Of a stretch of 64,000 nt of DNA, positions 41,696-49,756 are shown one piece after another (position 1 is the stretch's first letter; every line of letters starts with the position of its first letter). Made by a program: the position numbers and the translations under genes. Source of the stretch: Promicromonospora soli (GTDB lineage: Bacteria; Actinomycetota; Actinomycetes; Actinomycetales; Cellulomonadaceae); the NCBI RefSeq assembly GCF_014653785.1, contig NZ_BNAS01000010.1:62001-126000 (forward strand), written 5' to 3'. A model generated the notes under the pieces. The model ran no database searches, had not been told where the DNA came from, and was given only the letters and a program-made list of their open reading frames with translations.

Positions 41696-44158
41696 CTAGC
41701 TCTTGCGCACGCGGCCGGCGAGGCCAAGCACCTTGCCCGCCGCACGGGTGGCGAGGCCGCCGGTGCCATTGGCGACGTCGAGCAGCTGCCGCACCTGCCT
41801 GTGCGTCACGCCCGAGCCGGGCTGGTACGGGAGCCGGTCCAGGGGCATCGCCCTGGTCATGATCATGACGTCGTCGGACAGACCGGTCGCCCTGAGCAGC
41901 GCCGTGACCGTCGGGCCGATGACTCGGTGCGCCATCGCCTCGCCCAACGAGGACTCCGCGGTGAGCGGCGCGACGACGTCGTCCGCGGCCACGTCGGCCT
42001 CGGCGGTGACCCGGATGTCGCGGCTCGAGGCACCCACCTCGACGCGGTAGGCGCCGCCCTCCACCACCCACCGGCCGGCGCGGACGTCCCAGTACGCCAG
42101 GTCGTCCCGCGCCACGGTCAGCTCCACCTCCCGGGACTCCCCCGGCGCGAGGTCGACGACGGCGAACGCGGCCAGGGCGCGCGGTGCCCGCGGGACCGCG
42201 GAGCCCGGCAGGGACACGTAGCACTGCACGACCTCGCGCCCAGCGACACCGCCGGTGTTGGTGATCGTCACGCGGGCGGTCAGGCCGCCGGCGTCGGCCG
42301 GGCTGCCACTGGTCGAGCCCCTCCCACTGGTCGAGCCCCTCCCAATGGTCGAGCCTGGCGAGACCCCCAGGCCCGAGTAGGCGAACGTCGTGTACGAGAG
42401 TCCGTGGCCGAAGGGGAACTGGACCGCCAGGTCACGCGCGTCGTACCAGCGGTAACCCACGAAGATGCCCTCGCCGTAGGTGACGTGCAGACCCGTGCCG
42501 GGGAAGCTCGTCCAGGCGGGGGTGTCCTCGATCCGCAGGGGGACGGTCTCGGCCAGGCGGCCCGACGGGTTGACCCGGCCGAAGATGACGTCGGCCACGG
42601 CGCCGCCGCCCGCCTGGCCCAGCAGCCAGCCCTCGACGATCGCGGGCACCCGGTCCGCGAAGCCGGACAGCCGCACCACCGAACCGTTGGACAGCACGAC
42701 GACCACGCGCGGGTTGACCTCCAGCACCCGGTCCAGCAGGTCGAGCTGGGGCGCGGGGATCTCGATGTGCTCGCGGTCGCGGCCCTCCGCCTCGGCCGAC
42801 TGCGGCAGGCCCGCGAAGAACAGCACCACACCAGCGCCCCGTGCGGCGGCGACTGCCTCGTCGGCGAGCGCGGCGGCGTCGGCGGCGTCCGCCTTGGCCC
42901 GCCTCTGCCCGGCTCTCGAACCCTTCCCACCCGCCGAGCCCGCCGAGCCGTTTGGGACCAGCTCGTAGCCGGGCGCGAAGACCACGTCGGTCGCGGAGTC
43001 CTGGATCGCGGCGAGGGCGTCGTCGAGCTGGGTCGGGACGATCTGCGACGAACCCGAGCCCTGGTAGCGCGGCGTGCGGGCGAGCTCACCGATCACGGCC
43101 AGGCGGGTCTGCGGAGCCAGCGGCAGCAGGCCGCCGTCGTTCTTGAGCAGCACGATCGCCCGGCTCGCGACCTCGCGAGCCAGCGCGTGGTGGGCGGCGT
43201 CGTGCCAGGCCTCGGGATCGTGGCCGCGTTCCGCCGCGAGCGGCGCGGCCGGGCCCCGCGTGGCCTGTGCCGCGAGCGCCAGGGCGACCACCCGGGTGGC
43301 CGAGCGGTCGACGTCGGCCAGGTCGAGGGTGCCGGACTTCACGGCCGCGACGATCTCCTTGACCCTGCCCTCGCCGGCGGCGGGCATCTCCAGGTCCAGG
43401 CCGGCGCGGATGCCGGCTATGCGGTCGTGGACGGCGCCCCAGTCGGACAGCACGAGGCCTTCGAAGCCCCATTCGCCGCGCAGGATGTCGGTGGTGATGC
43501 GGCGGTCCTCGCCGGTGTGCGTGCCGTTGATGCGGTTGTACGAAGACATGATCGTGGCGGGCCGCGCCTTGGTGACGACGCGCTGGAAGCCGCGCAGGTA
43601 GATCTCGCGCAGGGTGCGCTCGTCGATGTCGGCGGAGACGCGCATGCGCTCCGTCTCCTGGTTGTTCGCGGCGAAGTGCTTGAGGCTCGTGGCCACGCCC
43701 TGGCCCTGGATGCCGGTGACGAGCGCCGCGCCGATCTCGCCGGCGAGCAGCGGATCCTCCGCGACGTACTCGAAGTTGCGCCCGCACAGCGGGCTGCGCT
43801 TGATGTTGATGCCGGGCCCGAGCACGACGTCGACGTCGCGCCGTCTGGCCTCGACCGCGACGGCCTGGCCCACCCGCTCGACGAGGCCGACGTCGAAGGT
43901 GCTGCCCAGCGCTACCGCTGGCGGGAAGCACGTGGCCGGGACGGCGCCCTCGATGTCGCCGACGTCGGGGTCGAGCCGGCGCACGCCGTGCGGGCCGTCC
44001 GCGAGGTAGACCGACGGGACGCCGGGGGCCTCGGCAGTGGTCCAGAAGGAGGCCCCGGACAGGAGCCGCGCCTTCTGCGCGAGGGTGAGTCTCTTGACGA
44101 GTGCTGCGGGGTCGGCAGCGGCGGTACCTGCGGTGTCGGCGCGCGGCCTCTTCGTCAT
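41696..44158 (-). CDS. GH3 beta-glucosidase-type enzyme
   Basis: An 820-residue GH3 enzyme without signal peptide. It begins LTLAQKARLLSGASFWTT and has SLKHFAANNQETERMRVSAD and the nucleophile Asp in GLVLSDWGAVHDR. The alpha/beta sandwich carries the acid/base region, then an FnIII-like C-terminal domain (TNTGGVAGREVVQCYVSLPG). Near residue 600 is a Gly/Ser/Thr-rich stretch (SPGSTIGRGSTSGRGS) coded by three partial copies of the dispersed GGTCGAG repeat, just after the GYRWYD..YTTFAYS region, which looks like an insertion tolerated in a surface loop. Between paralogous tandem-GNAT genes. Confidence 0.93.
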   Translation of the reverse strand: MTKRPRADTAGTAAADPAALVKRLTLAQKARLLSGASFWTTAEAPGVPSVYLADGPHGVRRLDPDVGDIEGAVPATCFPPAVALGSTFDVGLVERVGQAVAVEARRRDVDVVLGPGINIKRSPLCGRNFEYVAEDPLLAGEIGAALVTGIQGQGVATSLKHFAANNQETERMRVSADIDERTLREIYLRGFQRVVTKARPATIMSSYNRINGTHTGEDRRITTDILRGEWGFEGLVLSDWGAVHDRIAGIRAGLDLEMPAAGEGRVKEIVAAVKSGTLDLADVDRSATRVVALALAAQATRGPAAPLAAERGHDPEAWHDAAHHALAREVASRAIVLLKNDGGLLPLAPQTRLAVIGELARTPRYQGSGSSQIVPTQLDDALAAIQDSATDVVFAPGYELVPNGSAGSAGGKGSRAGQRRAKADAADAAALADEAVAAARGAGVVLFFAGLPQSAEAEGRDREHIEIPAPQLDLLDRVLEVNPRVVVVLSNGSVVRLSGFADRVPAIVEGWLLGQAGGGAVADVIFGRVNPSGRLAETVPLRIEDTPAWTSFPGTGLHVTYGEGIFVGYRWYDARDLAVQFPFGHGLSYTTFAYSGLGVSPGSTIGRGSTSGRGSTSGSPADAGGLTARVTITNTGGVAGREVVQCYVSLPGSAVPRAPRALAAFAVVDLAPGESREVELTVARDDLAYWDVRAGRWVVEGGAYRVEVGASSRDIRVTAEADVAADDVVAPLTAESSLGEAMAHRVIGPTVTALLRATGLSDDVMIMTRAMPLDRLPYQPGSGVTHRQVRQLLDVANGTGGLATRAAGKVLGLAGRVRKS
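42308..42365 (-). repeat. GGTCGAG repeats inside the GH3 gene
   Basis: Two identical 18-bp units (42308-42325 and 42326-42343, ACTGGTCGAGCCCCTCCC) and a third longer one (42344-42365) with the fuller element GGTCGAGCCTGGCGAGACC. They stay in frame and encode a Gly/Ser/Thr linker. Confidence 0.85.
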
Positions 44159-44270
44159 GCGGTCACGTTATCGGTGGCTACCCACATGCGTTCCGCGCCG
44201 CGCGTCCCGGCCCCGGAAGCCTGGCAAAAAAGCCGTGCGCCCCCGGCACCGCCGAGAGCACCCTGAGTCC

Positions 44271-45398
44271 ATGACCTCCTCAACCTCGGCAGTACCCGCC
44301 CCGGCGACGTCGGCGTGGCGGCTGATGACCCCACCGCACCCGTCCTCCCTGGAGGACCCGCAGGCATGGGCGTACCGGGGCCTCGCCGAGCTCCACGCGG
44401 CGGCGCAGCGCGCCGACCTCGGCAACGCCGACAACGCCCCGACGCCGATCGGGATCCTGGTGGGGATGAACAACCAGGAGTACATGCGCAAGCCGCGGCA
44501 GATCGCCGTGGTGGACACGCCTGACGGGCCGCTGGTGGTGGGCGAGGCGATGGTGTTTCTCCGCGTGCGGTCGAACCTGGAGCTGGCAAGCTGCATAGTC
44601 GTCGTGCACCCGGATCATCGGGGACAGGGCATCGGCACCGCCCTGGCCGGATGGGCGAACAGCACGGCCCGGGCGGAGGGCCGGACGTCGCTCCTGGCCT
44701 ACGTCGACTTCGGGCCGGAGGGCGCCGACGGCGAGACGCTGGCCCCGGCGTCAGGCAACGGGCGCGTGTCCGCAGACCTGCCGGGCGTGCGGATGGCCCG
44801 CAAGCTGGGCCTGACCCTGCAGATCGTGGAGCGCCGGTCCCGGCTCGACCTGCCGGTCCCGCCCGAGACGGTGGCGCGTTTCGAGGCCGAGGCGCGCGCC
44901 GCCGCAGGTGACGCGTACCGCATCCATACCTGGGCCGCCCCGACGCCGGAGGCGTGGGTCGCCCAGTACGCCGCGCTGGAGCAGGCCCTGGCCGACGACG
45001 AGCCGCGCGGCGGTCTCGACATGGAGTCGGATGTCTGGGACGCCGACCGCATCCGCGTCGAGGATGCGGCGATCGCCGCGAAGGGCGACCAGTACGTGGT
45101 GACCGCCGCCGAGCACGTGGCCACGGGCGAGCTCGTCGCGATGACCATGCTGATGTGGAACGACCAGAAGCCGGAGCACACCGACCAGCAGGCGACGGTC
45201 GTGCTCGGGGCGCACCGGGGGCACCGGCTCGGGATGCTCGTCAAGGCGGTGAACCTGCGCGAGCACGCCCGGCTCCGGCCCGGCGCCCGCCGCATCTACA
45301 CCTGGAACAACGAGGAGAACCCGCACATGCTCGCGATCAACGTGGCGCTCGGGTTCGCCCCCGCCGGCGGCTGCGCGAACTTCCAGGGCCCACTCTGA
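44271..45398 (+). CDS. tandem-GNAT acetyltransferase (paralogue of the protein at 40485)
   Basis: A 375-residue two-domain GNAT protein. First CoA site CIVVVHPDHRGQGIGTALAGWA, second TVVLGAHRGHRLGMLVKAVNLREHA, with NNEENPHMLAINVALGFAP at the end. It shares nearly every motif with the 40485 protein, including NNQEYMRKPRQIAVVD versus HQEYARKQRFVAVLD, so a local duplication is clear. Each copy is followed by a 66-bp palindrome, but in opposite orientations. Substrate unknown. Confidence 0.85.
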   Translation: MTSSTSAVPAPATSAWRLMTPPHPSSLEDPQAWAYRGLAELHAAAQRADLGNADNAPTPIGILVGMNNQEYMRKPRQIAVVDTPDGPLVVGEAMVFLRVRSNLELASCIVVVHPDHRGQGIGTALAGWANSTARAEGRTSLLAYVDFGPEGADGETLAPASGNGRVSADLPGVRMARKLGLTLQIVERRSRLDLPVPPETVARFEAEARAAAGDAYRIHTWAAPTPEAWVAQYAALEQALADDEPRGGLDMESDVWDADRIRVEDAAIAAKGDQYVVTAAEHVATGELVAMTMLMWNDQKPEHTDQQATVVLGAHRGHRLGMLVKAVNLREHARLRPGARRIYTWNNEENPHMLAINVALGFAPAGGCANFQGPL

Positions 45399-45407
45399 GC
45401 TTGCCGT

Positions 45408-45472
45408 TTGTTGTGGGCGTGATCGTTGCGACTACCTGCCCGCTTTAGGCGCAACGATCACGCCCACAACAA
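45408..45472 (+). repeat. 66-bp palindromic element, copy C
   Basis: Same orientation as copy A (centre GACTACCTGCCCGCTTTAGG). It begins 9 bp after the GNAT stop and ends 7 bp before the stop of the convergent M81 gene. Confidence 0.9.
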
Positions 45473-45479
45473 GGCTGGG

Positions 45480-46973
45480 TCAGAGGAGCTCCGGGGTGAG
45501 GTCGGGGCCGTCGCCGAACGCCTCGTCGGCGTGGAACGGGTGCACCGGCCCGCCCAGATTCGTGTGTCGCAGCCGGAGCAGGTCCTGGTCCACCCCGCCC
45601 GGGGTGAGCATGAGCATCCAGTCCTCGGCCATGTCGTACAGCTCGGTCTCGAGGTTGCCGATCTTCACCACGACGACGTCGGTGCCTCGCGGGTCCAGGC
45701 CGATCGCCGTGAAGTCCGACTCCAGGTGATAGGGCCTGCGGCGTTCGGTCAGCACCACCTTCAGGCCGCCGATCGCCACTACGCACACGATGCCCGCCAC
45801 CGGGTCGCCCGCATGGACGTGCTCGACCACGCCCCGCAGCGTGACCGGCCCGTGCGGTCCGGCGTCGACCCGGGCGCCGGCCGCCACCTCGACGACGGCG
45901 CCCACCCCGGCGTCGGCCACCGCGCGGGCGGCGTCGGCGTCGGGCAGGGCCGCGTAGATGGCGCTCCGCCCGCCCTCCTCGGGCGGGGCCGCGAAGGCGG
46001 GCTCCGCCAGGAGCCGCGCCAGGGTCCAGGTGACGTCGCCCGCGCCACCGGCCATGGGGTTGTCGCCGGAGTCGGACAGCACGAACGGCCGCGCATCGCT
46101 CGCCAGCACCGCCTTCAGGCACTCCTCGTAGGTGCCGGCGGGCGCGACGAACTCGAACTCGTCGCGCGCGTCCCAATACCTGCGGGCCAGGCGCTCGGCC
46201 TCCCGGACGATGACCGCATCGTCGTCGCCCATCACGACGACGGCGGCCCGGCAGCGCGGCTCGTCCGCCCACGCGTACCCGACCCAGACCGAAGCGTCCA
46301 GCACGCCGTCCAGCGCCCCGACCCGCGCCACGTCCTCGTAGATGCCCTTCGCGGGCTCCAGCCGGGTGCTCGTCTTCTCCCCCGGCAGCAGCACCGGGAC
46401 CTGCACCCATGCCTTGCGCGGCCGCCCGCCACCGTCGATCCGGCGGAGCAGGTCGGTCGCCGCTCGCTCGCGTGCCTCGTCGTCGTCCTCGTGCGGGGTC
46501 ATACGGTGGCACGCGATGAGGTCGACGGTCACGGCGAGCCCCCGCGACACGTTGCCGTGCAGGTCCATCGACGCGGAGACCAGACAGTCCGGCCCGACGG
46601 CGGCGCGCACCGCCCGCGCGAGGTCCGACTCCGCGTCGGTGTACCCGAGCACGGCCATGGCGCCGTGGATGTCGAGCAGCACCCCGTCGAACGGGCCCTG
46701 CGCCTCCAGCGCCAGGCCGATCTCGGTGCGGACGGTCTCGTAGACGTCCGCGGGGACCGCGCCGCCCGGGAGCGCCCCGGCCCGCAGGATGCCCACCCAC
46801 TCTGCCTCCCGGCGCAGCGATGCCCCGTCCCGCAGGAACGGGTACCGCCGGACGAGCTCGTTGCCGCGCAGAAGAGTGAACGCCTCCCAGTCCGAGCGGT
46901 GCGGGGAGAACGTGCTGGACTCGATGGCCATGCCGCAGATCGCGATCCGCGGCCGATGGTGGGTACGGGTCAC
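45480..46973 (-). CDS. M81 family metallopeptidase (MlrC-like)
   Basis: A 497-residue protein of the MlrC/microcystinase C family, zinc enzymes that cleave linearised cyclic peptides in the named example. The N-terminal domain begins RIAICGMAIESSTFSPH and has metal-site candidates in VLLDIHGAMAVLGY and SMDLHGNVSRG; the C-terminal domain has VLSDSGDNPMAGGAGD and a late VVKIGNLETELYDMA. No signal peptide. The GTG at 46973 is the family-consistent start. In this genome the substrate is unknown and microcystin is unlikely. Confidence 0.9.
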   Translation of the reverse strand: MTRTHHRPRIAICGMAIESSTFSPHRSDWEAFTLLRGNELVRRYPFLRDGASLRREAEWVGILRAGALPGGAVPADVYETVRTEIGLALEAQGPFDGVLLDIHGAMAVLGYTDAESDLARAVRAAVGPDCLVSASMDLHGNVSRGLAVTVDLIACHRMTPHEDDDEARERAATDLLRRIDGGGRPRKAWVQVPVLLPGEKTSTRLEPAKGIYEDVARVGALDGVLDASVWVGYAWADEPRCRAAVVVMGDDDAVIVREAERLARRYWDARDEFEFVAPAGTYEECLKAVLASDARPFVLSDSGDNPMAGGAGDVTWTLARLLAEPAFAAPPEEGGRSAIYAALPDADAARAVADAGVGAVVEVAAGARVDAGPHGPVTLRGVVEHVHAGDPVAGIVCVVAIGGLKVVLTERRRPYHLESDFTAIGLDPRGTDVVVVKIGNLETELYDMAEDWMLMLTPGGVDQDLLRLRHTNLGGPVHPFHADEAFGDGPDLTPELL

Positions 46974-47023
46974 GCGCGCAGTGTAGGCACGACTGGTTAC
47001 GACTATGTACTACTTTGCCCCAC

Positions 47024-47461
47024 TCAGTCGTCGCCCTGACCGTCGTCGTCAGCGTCGTCCAGGCCGTCATCCGAGTCGTCGTCCTGGGCGTAGCGCGAGT
47101 CGTTCGGCGAGTCAGCCGACTGCGCGGAACCCGCGGTGTCCGTCGCCGACTCGTTCGGGGAGTCGGCCGACTCCGGCGAAGGGTCGTAGTTCGCGTCGCC
47201 CGGCGAGTCCGCCGACTGCGCGGAACCCGCGGTGTCGCGGGCGGACTCGTTCGGTGAGTCCGCGGACTCCGGCGAAGCGTCGTTGGTCGCGGCGGCCGTA
47301 CCGTCGTCGGACGGCGTCGCGCCGTCCAGGGCGACGGCGGCGGACGACTCGGCCCGCGGGGCGGGGTCGTTCAGCGCCGCGGCGGTGCCCGCGCCTGCGA
47401 TTCCGAGCACGGCGGCCGCACCGACGATTGCCCAGCGCTTCTTCATGGTTGAAGGGTTCAT
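47024..47461 (-). CDS. acidic repeat-containing exported protein
   Basis: A 145-residue protein. Signal-like N-terminus (MKKRWAIVGAAAVLGIAGAGTAAA) and then a disordered region rich in Asp, Ser, Ala, Asn. Two near-identical segments of about 31 residues, each with PESADSPNESA and DTAGSAQSADSP, are followed by an Asp-rich tail (QDDDSDDGLDDADDD). It may bind Ca2+ or another cation outside the cell. GGAG 11 nt before the ATG at 47461 favours that start. It lies 142 bp after the response-regulator gene on the same strand and could be a target of that system. Confidence 0.65.
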   Translation of the reverse strand: MNPSTMKKRWAIVGAAAVLGIAGAGTAAALNDPAPRAESSAAVALDGATPSDDGTAAATNDASPESADSPNESARDTAGSAQSADSPGDANYDPSPESADSPNESATDTAGSAQSADSPNDSRYAQDDDSDDGLDDADDDGQGDD

Positions 47462-47603
47462 CTGAAGTGATCTCCCGGTCTCGCGGCGCCCCTTTTGGGT
47501 GCCTCCTGGTGAAGAGTCTGGGCCGCCAGGATGAGGCGACGAGGAGACCCGGATGAGACGGCTCTCATGATGTTCGAGGCGGCTGACGGCCCGGGACGGC
47601 GGG

Positions 47604-48269
47604 TCAGCCCCGGAACCGGTAGCCCGCCCCGCGCACGGTCTCGATCCGGTCCGCCCCGAGCTTCTTGCGCAGATACCGCACGTACACGTCGACGACGTTG
47701 GAGCCGGGGTCGAAGTCGTACCCCCACACGCGGGACAGCAGCTGCTCCCGGGACATGACCTGTCCCGGGTGCTGGAGGAACACCTCGGCCAGCGCGAACT
47801 CCCGCGCCGACAGCTCCACCTCGCGCCCCTCAACGGTCGCGGTACGGGTGCGCAGGTCGAGCCCGACGTCGCCGTGCTCGAGCCGGTCGGGCGACGTGGC
47901 CTCCCCCGTCGTCCGGCGCAGCCGCAGGCGGATCCGCGCGAGCAGCTCGTCGAACCCGAACGGCTTGGACATGTAGTCGTCGGCCCCGCCCTCCAGGCCG
48001 GCCACCCGGTCGGACAGCGAGTCCCGGGCGGTCAGGATGACCACCGGCAGCGTGGAGCCGACGTCGCGCAGCCGCTGCAGCACCGTGAACCCGTCCAGCA
48101 CGGGCAGCCCGATGTCCAGCACCATCAGGTCGTAGCCGCCCGACATGGCATGGGCGAGCGCCGAGGAGCCGTCGGACACCACGGTGGGCTGGAACCCGTG
48201 CGCCTTGAGCCCCTTGCGCACGAACTGCGCGATGCGCTCCTCGTCCTCCGCGATCAGGATCTGGTTCAA
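47604..48269 (-). CDS. OmpR-family response regulator
   Basis: A 221-residue two-component regulator. The receiver has the acidic pair in LIAEDEERIA, phospho-acceptor Asp in YDLMVLDIGLPVLDG, Thr/Ser in VVILTARDS and Lys in DDYMSKPFG. The winged helix has LSAREFALAEVFLQHPGQVMSREQLLSRVWG and VDVYVRYLRKKLG. The TTG at 48269 overlaps the kinase stop (TTGA), which makes it the coupled start. Third gene of a kinase/phosphotransferase operon. Confidence 0.95.
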   Translation of the reverse strand: MNQILIAEDEERIAQFVRKGLKAHGFQPTVVSDGSSALAHAMSGGYDLMVLDIGLPVLDGFTVLQRLRDVGSTLPVVILTARDSLSDRVAGLEGGADDYMSKPFGFDELLARIRLRLRRTTGEATSPDRLEHGDVGLDLRTRTATVEGREVELSAREFALAEVFLQHPGQVMSREQLLSRVWGYDFDPGSNVVDVYVRYLRKKLGADRIETVRGAGYRFRG

Positions 48270-49756
48270 CCTGCTACCCCCGTCGTCCTCCTGGCCACTG
48301 GATACCCGCCGGACGGCCCGACGCCGGCGGCACCGTCCGCGGGCCATGTCATCACGAAACGCGCCCCGCCCCCATCCGACCGTTCGACCGCCACGTCCCC
48401 GCCGTGCCCCTGCGCGATGGCCCGCACGATGGCGAGACCGAGGCCGGATCCCGGCGCTCCGCCCGTCGTGCTGCCCCGTGCGAACCGGTCGAAGATCCGG
48501 TCCGCCTCCTCCGGCGGCACACCCGGCCCCGTGTCCCGCACCCAGAGCCGGACCCGGCGGCCGGAGGGCCCGTCGAACACCTGCGTGCCGATCCCCACCT
48601 CGTCGCCGGGGCCGGTGAACTTCACCGCGTTGTCCGCGAGCTGCAGCACGGCCTGGGTGAGCCGGTTCGCGTCAGCCGGCACCTCGACGTCGGCCCGCGC
48701 GTCCACCACCCAGCGGCGCGCGCCCAGCGCGCGGGCCTTGTCGTGCACGTCGTCCATGAGCCGGCCCAGGTCGACGGGAACGAGGGTCACGAAGTCGGAC
48801 CGCTCGGCCTTGGCCAGCAGGACGAGCTCCTCGACGATCTGCCCCATCCGCGACGTCTCGTCGAGCAGGAGGTCCCGGGTCTCGCGCACGTCCGCGGGGT
48901 CGTCCGGGTCGAGGACCTCCAGGTGGCCGCGCAGGACGGTCAGCGGCGTGCGGAGCTCGTGCCCGGCGTCGTCCAGGAACTGCCGCTGCGTCTCGATGGC
49001 CGTCGACAGGCGGTCGAGCATGGTGTTGAAGGCGCCGGCGAGCTCGCCGAGGTCGTCGTCGGTGGCGACGGCGACCCGTTGATTCAGGTCGGTCTCGGTC
49101 ACCCCGGTCGCGGTGGCGCTGAGCTGCCGCAGCGGCCGCAGCAGGCGGCTCACCACCAGCCACGCGAACAGCCCCAGCAGCACCAGCGCCACGGAGCAGA
49201 CGATCGCGTAGGTGCGCATCACGGCGGTCTCCGGGTCCAGCGACTGGTCGAGGGCGGATGCCATGACGTACGCGCCCACCTCCTGACGGTCCGCCACCGT
49301 CACCGGCACGACGACGAACCACACGCGGCCGAGCTCGGGTGTGTCGATCTCGCGCTGGAAGGTGCGCTCCGACTCCGGCGTGAGACTCTCCACGGCGTCC
49401 CGGACCGCCGGATGCTCCGCGACCACCCGCCCCCACGCGGGCGGGTTGGACGACTGGTGCTTGCCGTCCAGGTAGCTGACGAAGATCTCGTTGGTGCCGG
49501 GGACGTTCCGCTCCATGGCGACGCTCATCAGCCGCCCGGCTCCGTGGAACGCCTCGCCCGTCTCCGGGTCCACGCCGTTGACCGCCAGCGTCTGCAGCTC
49601 CGCGTACTCCTGGTCGAAGTCCTCGGAGATGTCGTCCATGATCTGCTGGGACTGGATGGCGTGGGTGAGCAGACCGGCCGCGAGCAGCCCGATGGCGGTC
49701 ACCGCCACGACCACCGCTACCACCTTGGCCCGTACCGAGGGCCGGCGGAGGCTCAT
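48266..49756 (-). CDS. sensor histidine kinase
   Basis: A 496-residue kinase. Two TM helices (near 14-34 and 184-206) enclose a ~150-residue extracellular sensor with no clear family. A HAMP region (RLLRPLRQLSATATGVTETDL) leads to the H-box FLDDAGHELRTPLTVLRGHLE, N-box QLADNAVKFT, and G-boxes VRDTGPGVP and GSGLGLAIVRAIA. It overlaps both neighbours by 4 bp. Signal unknown; targets may include the acidic protein at 47024. Confidence 0.95.
   Translation of the reverse strand: MSLRRPSVRAKVVAVVVAVTAIGLLAAGLLTHAIQSQQIMDDISEDFDQEYAELQTLAVNGVDPETGEAFHGAGRLMSVAMERNVPGTNEIFVSYLDGKHQSSNPPAWGRVVAEHPAVRDAVESLTPESERTFQREIDTPELGRVWFVVVPVTVADRQEVGAYVMASALDQSLDPETAVMRTYAIVCSVALVLLGLFAWLVVSRLLRPLRQLSATATGVTETDLNQRVAVATDDDLGELAGAFNTMLDRLSTAIETQRQFLDDAGHELRTPLTVLRGHLEVLDPDDPADVRETRDLLLDETSRMGQIVEELVLLAKAERSDFVTLVPVDLGRLMDDVHDKARALGARRWVVDARADVEVPADANRLTQAVLQLADNAVKFTGPGDEVGIGTQVFDGPSGRRVRLWVRDTGPGVPPEEADRIFDRFARGSTTGGAPGSGLGLAIVRAIAQGHGGDVAVERSDGGGARFVMTWPADGAAGVGPSGGYPVARRTTGVAG

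Noticed and set aside
41801-44266. An 821-codon open frame antisense to the GH3 gene
   Set aside because: Shadow of a high-GC gene. The GH3 frame has full catalytic motifs; the antisense frame is Arg/Gly/His-rich with no family features. The same holds for long antisense frames at 25791-28037, 18292-20196, 15046-16209 and 45445-47070.
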